Origin: FW021-bin31 sp036278455
Lineage (GTDB): Bacteria; Bacteroidota; Bacteroidia; Chitinophagales; Chitinophagaceae
NCBI GenBank assembly: GCA_036278455.1
Contig: DASULB010000002.1
Coordinates: 1-14,422, forward strand
DNA: 14,422 nucleotides
Reading direction: 5' to 3'
In this document: piece by piece, positions 1-7,501 of the stretch
Position numbering within the stretch: position 1 is the first letter of the stretch
Layout of the letters: every line of letters starts with the position of its first letter
The notes under the pieces: generated by a model
Seen by the model: only the letters and a program-made list of their open reading frames with translations
Told to the model about the DNA's origin: nothing
Database searches by the model: none
Program-made: the position numbers and the translations under genes

Positions 1-16
1 TTATCTGTAGCAACAT
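1..16 (-). CDS. nuoH: Possible start of NuoH (complex I membrane subunit), cut by window edge
   Basis: An ATG on the minus strand at 16-14 follows the nuoG stop by 26 bases and opens the codons M-L-L-Q-I before the window ends. nuoH is the usual gene after nuoG in complex I operons, and a hydrophobic start fits that quinone-site membrane subunit. Only five codons are visible, so the identity rests almost entirely on gene order and a different start further on is possible. Confidence 0.4.
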
Positions 17-42
17 ATTGATTGAATCTTCAGGTCTTTCTT

Positions 43-1233
43 TTATTGTTTATGTCTTTCATCGTCCCCGGCGGGCTGTTTTTCGATCTCTGCCCCATCG
101 CCGATGAGTCTGTGTTCCTTTTTCCACGCAGGCATATTTTCAGCGGCTTTGTTGAAGACCTCCGAGGTGGCCGGACCTTTGATTGCCGAGAGATCCACAT
201 CCGGCATGTTTACCTGGCTCACTTCATGAATATTCATGAGCAGACGGGGTTTTCTGCCGCCCATTACCTCCGGCATTACCTCTTTGGGCTTGGTTGTACC
301 CACGTAATGCCCCTGGGAGATCACACTGTGCCGGTTTATTTTCCTGGGTCCTTCGATGACCCAGTCTTCCGGGTCCTTTTTATCATAACGACATGTATTG
401 CAGATAAAGGATTCCACTTCACCCCACTCATTTTTTCTGGCCGTCACGCGGAAAACTTCCTTTCCACGCATCCACAGGGCCACTTTTCCCGAACAACCGG
501 GGTGGTCACAATCACGGTGCGCATCCATCGGTTTCAGGAACCATACCCGGTTTTTAAAACGGGCAGTCTTGTCGGTCAGGGCGCCTACCGGGCAAACATC
601 GATCATGTTGCCGCTGAAATCATTATCGATCGCATGATGGATGTAAGTGCTGATCTGCGCCTCGTCGCCCCTGTCGATGATGCCGTGTACCCGCTCCGGA
701 GTCAGTTGTTGTGCCACATACACGCAACGGTAACACAGGATGCAGCGTTTCATGTGCAGTTTGATCTTGTCACCGATGTCGATGGGATCAAAGGTGCGGC
801 GCATGAATTCATAACGGGTCCCATCCACCCCGTGCTGATAGGACAGGTCCTGCAGGTCGCATTCCCCGGCCTGGTCGCAGATGGGGCAGTCCAGCGGGTG
901 GTTGATCAAAAGGAGTTCCACCACGCCTTTGCGCGCTTCCATCACTTTGGGACTGGTAATATTTTTGACGACCATGCCATCCATCACTCCCGTCCGGCAG
1001 CTTACCTGCAGCTTCGGCATGCCCCGTGGGTTTTGTGCGCTGGACTGGGCGATCTCCACCAGGCAGGTACGGCATTTTCCGCCGCTGCCTTCCAGCTTTC
1101 CGTAATAACACATTGCAGGGGGCACCACATCACCGCCGATCATCCGGGCGGCCTCCAGCACCGTCGTGCCGGGATCCACCTCAATGGTGATATCGTCAAT
1201 GGTGACCTTCAGTTTCTTATTTTCTTCAGCCAT
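43..1233 (-). CDS. nuoG: NADH-quinone oxidoreductase subunit G, short form (2Fe-2S/4Fe-4S protein)
   Basis: This is the iron-sulfur subunit of the peripheral arm of complex I, which passes electrons from NuoF towards NuoI and NuoB. Ligands are visible for N1b (C42, C54, C57, C79), for the His-Cys cluster N5 (H112, C116, C119, C125, as H-x3-C-x2-C-x5-C) and for N4 (C164, C167, C170, C214). A further set, C242, C247, C278 and C281, sits where the molybdopterin-type Fe4S4 domain begins in long NuoG proteins. The protein has only 396 residues, against roughly 780-910 in Thermus and E. coli, so the large molybdopterin-oxidoreductase-like region is absent. Short NuoG proteins are, as I recall, normal in Bacteroidota. 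No frameshift is apparent: the stop is followed at once by a possible nuoH start. The gene begins 82 bases after nuoF. Confidence 0.93.
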   Translation of the reverse strand: MAEENKKLKVTIDDITIEVDPGTTVLEAARMIGGDVVPPAMCYYGKLEGSGGKCRTCLVEIAQSSAQNPRGMPKLQVSCRTGVMDGMVVKNITSPKVMEARKGVVELLLINHPLDCPICDQAGECDLQDLSYQHGVDGTRYEFMRRTFDPIDIGDKIKLHMKRCILCYRCVYVAQQLTPERVHGIIDRGDEAQISTYIHHAIDNDFSGNMIDVCPVGALTDKTARFKNRVWFLKPMDAHRDCDHPGCSGKVALWMRGKEVFRVTARKNEWGEVESFICNTCRYDKKDPEDWVIEGPRKINRHSVISQGHYVGTTKPKEVMPEVMGGRKPRLLMNIHEVSQVNMPDVDLSAIKGPATSEVFNKAAENMPAWKKEHRLIGDGAEIEKQPAGDDERHKQ

Positions 1234-1315
1234 GATTTTCTTTTTCAGATCCGTTTACATCCCGCCTTGCCGTTACCTGCTGTTCTGTCTCTGCCCTACC
1301 GGTCCTTCTTTTTCC

Positions 1316-2665
1316 TTAAGCGACTGCTATTTCCAGCGGGTCGGCGTAATGAGCCAGCCCGAAATTCCTTTGCTGCGCCTCGTCCGGGTGCTGGATATGC
1401 CATTCAAACTCATCCCTGAAATGCCGGATGGAGGCCGCAACCGGCCATGCGGCTGCATCTCCCAGGGGGCAGATCGTATTTCCCTCTATTTTGCCCTGGA
1501 TGTCCCATAACAGGTCTATATCACTCATTTTCCCTTTGCCGTATTCGATGTTATGCAGTATCTTCTCCAGCCACCCCGTTCCTTCGCGGCAGGGGCTGCA
1601 CTGGCCGCAACTCTCGTGATGATAGAAACGCGCCAGGGTCATCGTATTGCGCACCACGCACTGGTCTTCGTCATATACGATAAAACCGCCGGACCCCATG
1701 GAGGATCCTGTAGCGAAACCGCCGTCGCTTAAGCTTTCATAGGTCATCAGGCGCGGTTCGCCGGTGGCTGTCTTCAGCAGCAGGTTGGCTGGCAGAATAG
1801 GTACGGAGGACCCGCCGGGAATGCAGGCCTTCAGCCGTTTGCCACCCGCAATGCCGCCGCAATATTCATCGGAATAGATAAATTCCTCTACCGGGACGTT
1901 CAGCTCGATCTCATATACGCCGGGTTTATTGATGTTGCCGCAGGCCGATATAAGCTTGGTACCAGTGGATTTGCCAATGCCTAATTTGGCATATTCATCC
2001 CCGCCCATATCAATAATGGGCACCACGGCGGCCAGCGTCTCTACGTTGTTGACAACCGTCGGGCAGTCCCATACACCTTTGATGGCAGGGAAGGGGGGCT
2101 TGATGCGCGGGTTGCCGCGTTTGCCTTCCAGCGATTCGATCAGTGCCGTTTCTTCGCCACAGATGTAGGCGCCGGCGCCTACATGCACATAGATCATACA
2201 ATCAAAACCGGTCCCCAGGATGTTCGTTCCCAGCCAGCCGCCTCTTTTTGCCTCTTCAACGGCGCGTTCCAGGATCTCTGCCACCCAGGCATATTCGCCG
2301 CGGATATAGATGTAAGTCCTGTTGGATCCCAATGCGAGACTCGAGATCAGCAAACCCTCGATGAGCAGGTGCGGAATGGTTTCCATCAGGTAACGGTCCT
2401 TGAAAGTACCCGGCTCCGATTCATCCGCGTTGCAGACAAGATAGCGGGGCACTCCTTCGGGTTTTGCCAGGAAACTCCATTTAAGGCCGGTGGGAAATCC
2501 CGCACCGCCCCGGCCGCGCAGGCCGCTTTTCTTCACTTCGTCCAGCACGGTTTCGGGGGTCATGGTTTTCAGCGCTTTTTCCGCCGCTGTGTAACCGCCC
2601 TGTTTCCGGTAAGTATCATAATACCGGATGCCTTCGATATGCGCGTCTTTTAATAAAAGTTTCAT
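1316..2665 (-). CDS. nuoF: NADH-quinone oxidoreductase subunit F (NADH/FMN-binding)
   Basis: NuoF binds NADH and FMN and carries the first 4Fe-4S cluster (N3) of complex I. The 449-residue protein has the glycine-rich segment GRGGAGFPTGLKW (about 51-63) and the nucleotide-binding stretch GAGAYICGEETALI (about 163-176). The N3 ligands are C353, C356, C359 (ESCGQCSPCREGTGW) and C399 (CPLGDAAAWPV). Length and motif order are normal, and the ATG start gives the expected N-terminus. It lies 105 bases after the NlpE-like lipoprotein gene and is presumably read from the same transcript as nuoA-E. I see no convincing promoter in that gap. Confidence 0.97.
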   Translation of the reverse strand: MKLLLKDAHIEGIRYYDTYRKQGGYTAAEKALKTMTPETVLDEVKKSGLRGRGGAGFPTGLKWSFLAKPEGVPRYLVCNADESEPGTFKDRYLMETIPHLLIEGLLISSLALGSNRTYIYIRGEYAWVAEILERAVEEAKRGGWLGTNILGTGFDCMIYVHVGAGAYICGEETALIESLEGKRGNPRIKPPFPAIKGVWDCPTVVNNVETLAAVVPIIDMGGDEYAKLGIGKSTGTKLISACGNINKPGVYEIELNVPVEEFIYSDEYCGGIAGGKRLKACIPGGSSVPILPANLLLKTATGEPRLMTYESLSDGGFATGSSMGSGGFIVYDEDQCVVRNTMTLARFYHHESCGQCSPCREGTGWLEKILHNIEYGKGKMSDIDLLWDIQGKIEGNTICPLGDAAAWPVAASIRHFRDEFEWHIQHPDEAQQRNFGLAHYADPLEIAVA

Positions 2666-2770
2666 TTTATTTAAACTAAATCGCTTTGTTCTGCTATGAT
2701 GTCACCGCCGTTGCTTTCCCCTGCTTTCCACCCTTTTCTGATCCCTGCGTGCCGGCGCTTAAATCGGATC

Positions 2771-3241
2771 TTACTGCTTTTTCTTTAATACAAAACGGTC
2801 CGCCAACGGGCCGGTGATCACGTTCCCGTCGCCGTCAAGCTGCGTCAGGGTGTTTTCCCCCACTTTATACCGCATCGGGTTTCCGCTTCCGTTATCGGTA
2901 CGCTGCAACGCGATGGTATTACCATCCTCCAGGAAAGACCAGTGCCCCGTCTCGTTGAACGCTTTGCCCTTTCCTCTTCCCTGATATTTGTTTGTTACCT
3001 GGAAGGTGCTGTCATCCTTCAGGACAACAGTGACGTCGATCCCGGGACAATCCGCGCAGGGCAGGGTGCCGGCATAGGTACCCGCCACGTCCAGTGAATT
3101 TTGCGCGTTGTGCATATCCGGCTGCACCGTCACAGAATCCTGTGCGCCGGAGGATGTTCCCTGCTCCGGCGTGGCTTGACAGGCCGCCAGGCCGGCGGCC
3201 AGTAATCCCAGACAAATAATATCGCGTTTTTTAAATCGCAT
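2771..3241 (-). CDS. NlpE-like lipoprotein within the nuo operon
   Basis: This is a predicted lipoprotein of 156 residues. It starts with MRFKKRD, continues through a hydrophobic stretch and reaches a lipobox, LAAC, with C21 as the probable lipidated cysteine. A low-complexity linker follows. From about residue 52 the pattern YAGTLPCADCPGIDVTVVL matches the N-terminal domain of NlpE (copper homeostasis and adhesion lipoprotein), including the C-x2-C pair C62/C65. I chose the ATG at 3241 over an in-frame ATG at 3301, because only this start puts a proper signal peptide at the N-terminus. The gene overlaps the end of nuoE by 11 bases, which suggests translational coupling. Any role in complex I (assembly, metal or envelope sensing) is speculation; it may only be a passenger. 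The domain call is from memory of the motif. Confidence 0.82.
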   Translation of the reverse strand: MRFKKRDIICLGLLAAGLAACQATPEQGTSSGAQDSVTVQPDMHNAQNSLDVAGTYAGTLPCADCPGIDVTVVLKDDSTFQVTNKYQGRGKGKAFNETGHWSFLEDGNTIALQRTDNGSGNPMRYKVGENTLTQLDGDGNVITGPLADRFVLKKKQ

Positions 3242-3800
3242 TGATAGACCCTTTAAACAGTTCTTTTTTGTGCGCAGTCCTGCATTCTTCAATAATGGCA
3301 TCCACCTTTTCCGGTGTTAAGAATTCGCGATAGTGGTCCCCCAGTTGCATCATCGGGGCATACCCGCAGGCGCCAAGGCATTCCACGGTTTTTAAGGTAA
3401 ACATCCCGTCGGACGTGGTCTCTCCCGGCCGGATACCCAACTTTTCAGAAATGTAGGAAATGATGGCATCACTGCCTTTGCACATGCAGGGTCCCGTCTG
3501 GCAGACCTCGAACACATAGTGCCCAACCGGTTTCGTATTGAGCATGCTGTAAAAGGTGGCCACCTCATAAACTTCGATGGGATCCAGCTGCAGCAGGCCG
3601 GCGACGTAATCCATCCACTCCACGCTCAGCCATCCGCCATTGGAAGTCTGGGCAAGGTGGAGGACCGGGACCAGCGCGCTTTTCTGCTTCCCTTCCGGAT
3701 AATGGGAGATCAGTTCTTTGACCCGTTGTAATTTCTCTTCCGAAAATTTCATTTCAGACAACTTGTTTATGTCAGGTGATTCCGTTTTCAATTTATTCAT
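3231..3800 (-). CDS. nuoE: NADH-quinone oxidoreductase subunit E (2Fe-2S, thioredoxin-like)
   Basis: NuoE is the 24-kDa-type subunit of the NADH module and holds 2Fe-2S cluster N1a next to NuoF. The ligands are C100, C105, C141 and C145, in CQTGPCMCKGSD and CLGACGYAPM. The upstream helical region (YEVATFYSMLNTKPVG) is typical. At 189 residues it is slightly longer than the core family, with a charged N-terminal extension of about 20 residues. It starts 33 bases after nuoD, and a hairpin fills that gap and may cover its ribosome binding site. Its last codons overlap the start of the NlpE-like gene. Confidence 0.96.
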   Translation of the reverse strand: MNKLKTESPDINKLSEMKFSEEKLQRVKELISHYPEGKQKSALVPVLHLAQTSNGGWLSVEWMDYVAGLLQLDPIEVYEVATFYSMLNTKPVGHYVFEVCQTGPCMCKGSDAIISYISEKLGIRPGETTSDGMFTLKTVECLGACGYAPMMQLGDHYREFLTPEKVDAIIEECRTAHKKELFKGSINAI

Positions 3801-3803
3801 CGG

Positions 3804-3829
3804 GCTTCCCTGTCTTCAAGACAGGAAGC
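3804..3829 (-). promoter_or_regulatory. Hairpin in the nuoD-nuoE gap covering a putative Shine-Dalgarno
   Basis: The 33-base gap contains an inverted repeat, GCTTCC-C-TGTC and GACAGGAAGC on the plus strand. It forms a stem of ten pairs with one bulged base and a five-base loop. In the minus-strand transcript it begins a few bases after the nuoD stop. Its 3' arm carries AGGGAA, which lies at ribosome-binding distance before the nuoE ATG at 3800. There is no T-run after it, so it does not look like a terminator. A role in translational coupling or RNA processing is inference. Confidence 0.55.
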
Positions 3830-3833
3830 GTAA

Positions 3834-5063
3834 TTATGCGTCCATCTCCCCGGCGATCAGGTTCAGGGAACTCATGCACACCACCGCGTCACTCAGCAGT
3901 GCTCCCTTGATCAGTTCCGGATAAGCCTGGTAATAAATAAAACAAGGCCTGCGGAAATGCAGCCGGTAAGCTGCCCGTCCGCCGTCGCTTATCAGGTAAA
4001 ATCCTAATTCACCGTTGGCGCCTTCCACGGCATGGTATACTTCGCCCGGCGGAATATCCACTTCTCCCATCACGATCTTGAAATGCCAGATCAAGGCCTC
4101 CATTTTCGTATATACATCCTCTTTTTCGGGGAGATAATATTTGGGGACGTCGGCATGGTACACTTCTGCGGGTTCCTTTTTGATCAGTTCCAGTGCCTGG
4201 CGGATCATGCTCATACTTTGCCACATTTCCTCGTTGCGTACCAGGAAGCGGTCGTAGCTATCCCCGGTAGAACCTACCGGTACGGAGAATTCCATATCCT
4301 CGTAAGAACTATAGGGCTGCGCCACACGAACATCATAATCCACCCCTGTCGCCCTGAGGTTAGGGCCGGTAAAGCCGTAATTGAGCGCCCTTTCAGGCGT
4401 GATCGTTCCGACGCCTACCGTGCGGTCGATGAAAATGCGGTTGCGGTTGAAAAGTTTTTCGAATTCCTTGAGTACCGCGGGATATTCTTTGAGGAATTTA
4501 TCGATTTTTCGAAAGACCGTGTCGTTAAAATTCCTTTCGAAACCGCCCACGCGGCCAATGTTGGTGGTGAGCCTGGAGCCGCAGATCTCTTCATAGATCT
4601 CATAGATCAGTTCGCGATACTGCATCACATAGAGGAAGCCGGAATAAGCCCCGGAGTCAACGCCTACTACTGAATTGCAGATCAGGTGGTCGGAGATCCG
4701 TGCCAGTTCCATGATGACAATGCGCATGTAATCGACACGCTTGGGTGTTTTTACGCCCAGCAGTTTTTCCACCGTCAGGTGCCATCCCATGTTGTTAATG
4801 GGAGAGGAGCAGTAATTCAGGCGGTCGGTAAGCGGGGTGACCTGGTAAAAAGGCCTTCTTTCGGCGATCTTTTCAAAGGCGCGGTGGATATAGCCAACCG
4901 TTGGTACGGCGCTGACTACCCTTTCGCCATCCATCTCCAGGATATTCTGGAAAACGCCATGCGTGGCGGGATGGGTGGGCCCCAGGTTTAGCGTGGTGGT
5001 TTCTTTCTCCAGGGAATCCTGACCTAAAAGCGTATGATGTTCTTTTACCTCGTGTTCTTCCAT
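3834..5063 (-). CDS. nuoD: NADH-quinone oxidoreductase subunit D (49-kDa type)
   Basis: NuoD forms the quinone-reaction chamber together with NuoB and NuoH. The 409-residue protein has the signature LGPTHPATHG near the N-terminus, with the quinone-site histidines, and the helix with ARISDHLICNSV. The C-terminus ends in GEMDA, where many homologs end in GEVDR. NuoC and NuoD are separate genes here, unlike the fused NuoCD of E. coli. The start lies 8 bases after the nuoC stop, consistent with tight co-translation. Confidence 0.97.
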   Translation of the reverse strand: MEEHEVKEHHTLLGQDSLEKETTTLNLGPTHPATHGVFQNILEMDGERVVSAVPTVGYIHRAFEKIAERRPFYQVTPLTDRLNYCSSPINNMGWHLTVEKLLGVKTPKRVDYMRIVIMELARISDHLICNSVVGVDSGAYSGFLYVMQYRELIYEIYEEICGSRLTTNIGRVGGFERNFNDTVFRKIDKFLKEYPAVLKEFEKLFNRNRIFIDRTVGVGTITPERALNYGFTGPNLRATGVDYDVRVAQPYSSYEDMEFSVPVGSTGDSYDRFLVRNEEMWQSMSMIRQALELIKKEPAEVYHADVPKYYLPEKEDVYTKMEALIWHFKIVMGEVDIPPGEVYHAVEGANGELGFYLISDGGRAAYRLHFRRPCFIYYQAYPELIKGALLSDAVVCMSSLNLIAGEMDA

Positions 5064-5071
5064 GATTTTGT

Positions 5072-5626
5072 TTACTGTTTATCCTCCCGGGTTCCTGCGG
5101 CGTCTTCCACCAGCCTGTCCGGTCCCCTGCCGAACATCTCATCGTCCTTGTCAATGCGGGTCTGGTCTTCCAGGGGATATTCCTTCCGCAAAGGGAAATA
5201 GTCCATCTCATCCACATTCAGGATGCGTATCAGATTGGGATGACCGACAAACTGAACTCCGAAAAAGTCATAAGTCTCCCGTTCCATCCAGTTCGCTGCC
5301 GCATACAGCGCGGTAGCGGTATATACGGTGGGGTCGTTAATGTCCGTAAAGATCTTAAAGCGTAAACGAACCTTATCCCTCATGTTATGCAGGTGATATA
5401 CCACTGCGAGCTCGGCGCCTTTGTTGTCGGGGTAATGCACGGCCGTCAGGTCGGTTAGAAACTGAAAATGCAATTCCGCATCATCATACAGGAATTGCAA
5501 TACTTTAAGATTCAGTTCTTTAGGGGCTGTAAAGGTCAACAGCCCGTAAGGCTCCTCAAAACCCGTGAGTACCTCGGGGAATTTTTCCGTCAATCGTTGT
5601 TTAATATATTCACCGGTCAGTTCCAT
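5072..5626 (-). CDS. nuoC: NADH-quinone oxidoreductase subunit C (30-kDa type)
   Basis: NuoC is a structural subunit of the connecting module and binds no cofactor. The 184-residue protein carries the family signature around residues 115-150 (ERETYDFFGVQFVGHPNL, then RILNVDEMDYFPLRKEYPL). Length is usual for the stand-alone form. It starts 14 bases after the nuoB stop and ends 8 bases before nuoD, so it sits in a compact part of the operon. Confidence 0.96.
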   Translation of the reverse strand: MELTGEYIKQRLTEKFPEVLTGFEEPYGLLTFTAPKELNLKVLQFLYDDAELHFQFLTDLTAVHYPDNKGAELAVVYHLHNMRDKVRLRFKIFTDINDPTVYTATALYAAANWMERETYDFFGVQFVGHPNLIRILNVDEMDYFPLRKEYPLEDQTRIDKDDEMFGRGPDRLVEDAAGTREDKQ

Positions 5627-5640
5627 GCTGCTTTTTCAGT

Positions 5641-6204
5641 TTATTGTATGCCGTATTCGTCCATGAGGTGTTGGTATCTGTCGGAATGCCGGTGCCGGAG
5701 GCTTTCCTGTCCTACCAGGTCCTGTATCCTCATCAGACCGTCCAGGATAGCTTCCGGTCGCGGAGGGCATCCCGGCACATATACGTCGACCGGAATGATC
5801 TGGTCAATGCCCTGTAACACCGAATAGGAATCAAAAATACCCCCGCTGGACGCGCAGGCGCCTACGGCAAGTACCCAACGGGGTTCGGCCATTTGCAAGT
5901 AAACCTCGCGCAGGATGGGGCCCATCTTTTTAGCGATCGTCCCCATGACCATCAGCAAATCGCATTGCCGGGGGGTGAACCCAAGTCTTTCGGAGCCAAA
6001 CCGGGCGATATCATAATGAGAGCCCATGGTGGCCATAAATTCTATGCCGCAGCAGGAAGTGGCGAACGGCAGCGGCCACAGGGAGTTTTTCCTTGCCAGG
6101 CCGATGACCTTGTTAAATGAAGTGGCAAAATATCCCTCGCCGGTAGCGCCCTCGGGCATCTCCACCATCTTCACTTTCGTATTGAATCTTACGGGACGTC
6201 CCAT
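5641..6204 (-). CDS. nuoB: NADH-quinone oxidoreductase subunit B (cluster N2)
   Basis: NuoB holds the terminal 4Fe-4S cluster N2, which reduces quinone. The expected ligands are present: the tandem pair C51/C52 (in FATSCCGIEFMA), C116 (GACASSGG) and C146 (VPGCPPRPE), with the same spacing as in other NuoB proteins. At 187 residues its length is normal. It lies 80 bases after nuoA. I find no good promoter in that gap, so it is most likely transcribed from the nuoA promoter. Confidence 0.97.
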   Translation of the reverse strand: MGRPVRFNTKVKMVEMPEGATGEGYFATSFNKVIGLARKNSLWPLPFATSCCGIEFMATMGSHYDIARFGSERLGFTPRQCDLLMVMGTIAKKMGPILREVYLQMAEPRWVLAVGACASSGGIFDSYSVLQGIDQIIPVDVYVPGCPPRPEAILDGLMRIQDLVGQESLRHRHSDRYQHLMDEYGIQ

Positions 6205-6284
6205 TTTGCTTTATTAATTATTTGATCATGATTTAACCAGTTCATCCATCCCGGCCGGACAGGGCCCATGAGCCACCCGGCACC

Positions 6285-6686
6285 TTAATCGTCGAATTTC
6301 AGGGCTCCCCGTTTCAGGATGTAAAAGAACCCGCACAGGAAAAAGCCGACAAACATCAGCACCGCAACAAACCCACTCCACCCCAGCTCCCGGAAATTGA
6401 CCGCATAGGGATAAAAAAATACGATCTCGACATCAAACAGCACATAGAGAATGGCTGTCAGGAAATACTTGACAGCCACAGGCTGCCGCGCATTGCCGAC
6501 CTGCTTGATGCCACTCTCGAAATTTTCTAATTTGTCTTTAGTCTTGCGTTTTGGCCCCAGCAACTGGGAGGTAGCGATGCCTCCTGCCACGAATAAACCC
6601 GCAATAAGCAGTTGCAGGATAATGGGCAGATAATCAATTGGCGTGGATGCCGCCGCATCCAGTAATACAAAATGAAAGGATAACAT
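6285..6686 (-). CDS. nuoA: NADH-quinone oxidoreductase subunit A
   Basis: NuoA is a small membrane subunit beside NuoH at the junction of the two arms of complex I. The 133-residue protein shows three hydrophobic segments (about residues 20-43, 74-96 and 103-124). The conserved loop FESGI (about 56-60) and the acidic motif DVE (D85-E87) in the second helix are present. It is the first gene of the operon. Its ATG lies about 25 bases after a consensus promoter, so the leader is very short. Confidence 0.96.
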   Translation of the reverse strand: MLSFHFVLLDAAASTPIDYLPIILQLLIAGLFVAGGIATSQLLGPKRKTKDKLENFESGIKQVGNARQPVAVKYFLTAILYVLFDVEIVFFYPYAVNFRELGWSGFVAVLMFVGFFLCGFFYILKRGALKFDD

Positions 6687-6711
6687 ATAAACCCTTGTGA
6701 TTTTACGGACG

Positions 6712-6742
6712 CAAAAGTACGCTAAAGTGTATAAAATACAAA
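6712..6742 (-). promoter_or_regulatory. Bacteroidota-type promoter for the nuo operon
   Basis: On the minus strand, TTTG (6742-6739) is followed after 19 bases by TACTTTTG (6719-6712). This matches the Bacteroidota sigma-ABfr consensus of TTTG and TAnnTTTG in both boxes and in spacing. Transcription would start near 6705, about 20 bases before the nuoA ATG. No transcript data were available. Confidence 0.75.
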
Positions 6743-6759
6743 TCGGATTGGGAATATGG

Positions 6760-6785
6760 GGCCGGATCGGTTCACGAGTCCGGCC
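6760..6785. repeat. Perfect 7-bp inverted repeat upstream of the nuo promoter
   Basis: GGCCGGA (6760-6766) and TCCGGCC (6779-6785) are exact inverse complements separated by 12 bases. The element lies between the nth stop (6854) and the -33 box of the nuo promoter (6742). No T-run follows on either strand, so it is at best a weak terminator for nth. It could instead be a protein-binding site. Confidence 0.45.
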
Positions 6786-6853
6786 TGAAAACGAATCTTC
6801 AGAACCTTCCTGCGTCCTTTTAGTACCTGCTATCGGAGGTTTCTTCCCGGTGA

Positions 6854-7501
6854 TTATTGGCCGGCGATCTTTTTCTGATAATATTTACAGGCGGGGCGCA
6901 GTCCGCAGATGCCGCATTTGGGGTTGCGGGCCACACAAACATAGCGTCCGTGCAGGATAAGCCAGTGATGGGCGATGTGTATTTCTTCGGTGGGGATATT
7001 TTCGATGAGTTGCTTTTCCGTTTGCAGGGGTGTTTTGGCGTTCGTGGTCAGTCCGATGCGTGCCGATACCCTGAAAACGTGTGTATCCACCGCCATGTTT
7101 GGTTGTTTATGTACCACGGAGGTGATGACGTTAGCCGTTTTGCGGCCGACACCCGGCAGCGTCATCAGCTCCCCGACCGTTGCAGGGATCACGCCGCCAA
7201 AATCCTTCACCACTTTGCGGGCCATCCCCATGAGGTGCTTGGTTTTGTTGTTCGGATAGCTGATGCTGCGGATAAGGGGAAACAATTCTTCAAAGGTAGC
7301 TTTGCTCATGGCCTCCACATCAGGATATTTCGCAAAGATGGCAGGCGTGGTCATGTTGATCCGTTTGTCAGTGCATTGCGCTGAAAGGATCACAGCGACC
7401 AGCAATTGATAAGGACTGCCGTAAACCAATTCTGTTTCCGCCCCCGGATTGTTTTTTGCAAAATAATCCAGGACAAACCTGTAACGTTCTTTTTTTGTCA
7501 T
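6854..7501 (-). CDS. nth: Endonuclease III (DNA glycosylase/AP lyase)
   Basis: This base-excision repair enzyme removes oxidised pyrimidines and cleaves at the abasic site. The 215-residue protein has the helix-hairpin-helix LPGVGRKTANVI with catalytic lysine K121, and catalytic aspartate D139 in VDTHVFRV. The 4Fe-4S ligands C189, C196, C199 and C205 have the classic spacing C-x6-C-x2-C-x5-C. Length matches the E. coli family member. It is separated from nuoA by 167 bases holding the nuo promoter, so the two are probably separate units. A possible -7 box lies upstream at 7550-7557. Its ATG overlaps by four bases the stop of the doubtful reading frame upstream. Confidence 0.96.
   Translation of the reverse strand: MTKKERYRFVLDYFAKNNPGAETELVYGSPYQLLVAVILSAQCTDKRINMTTPAIFAKYPDVEAMSKATFEELFPLIRSISYPNNKTKHLMGMARKVVKDFGGVIPATVGELMTLPGVGRKTANVITSVVHKQPNMAVDTHVFRVSARIGLTTNAKTPLQTEKQLIENIPTEEIHIAHHWLILHGRYVCVARNPKCGICGLRPACKYYQKKIAGQ

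Noticed and set aside
43..1233. NuoG as a frameshifted pseudogene because it is short
   Set aside because: The frame is intact, all expected cluster ligands are present, a possible nuoH start follows directly, and short NuoG proteins are known in this phylum.
22..1419. A 465-codon open frame on the plus strand covering nuoG
   Set aside because: It lies exactly antisense to nuoG, whose cluster ligands are all intact. Its translation has no recognisable motif and is rich in His, Phe and Arg as expected of a mirror frame.
3242..3301. Extending the NlpE-like lipoprotein to the ATG at 3301
   Set aside because: It would put 20 polar residues before the signal peptide and lengthen the overlap with nuoE to 71 bases.
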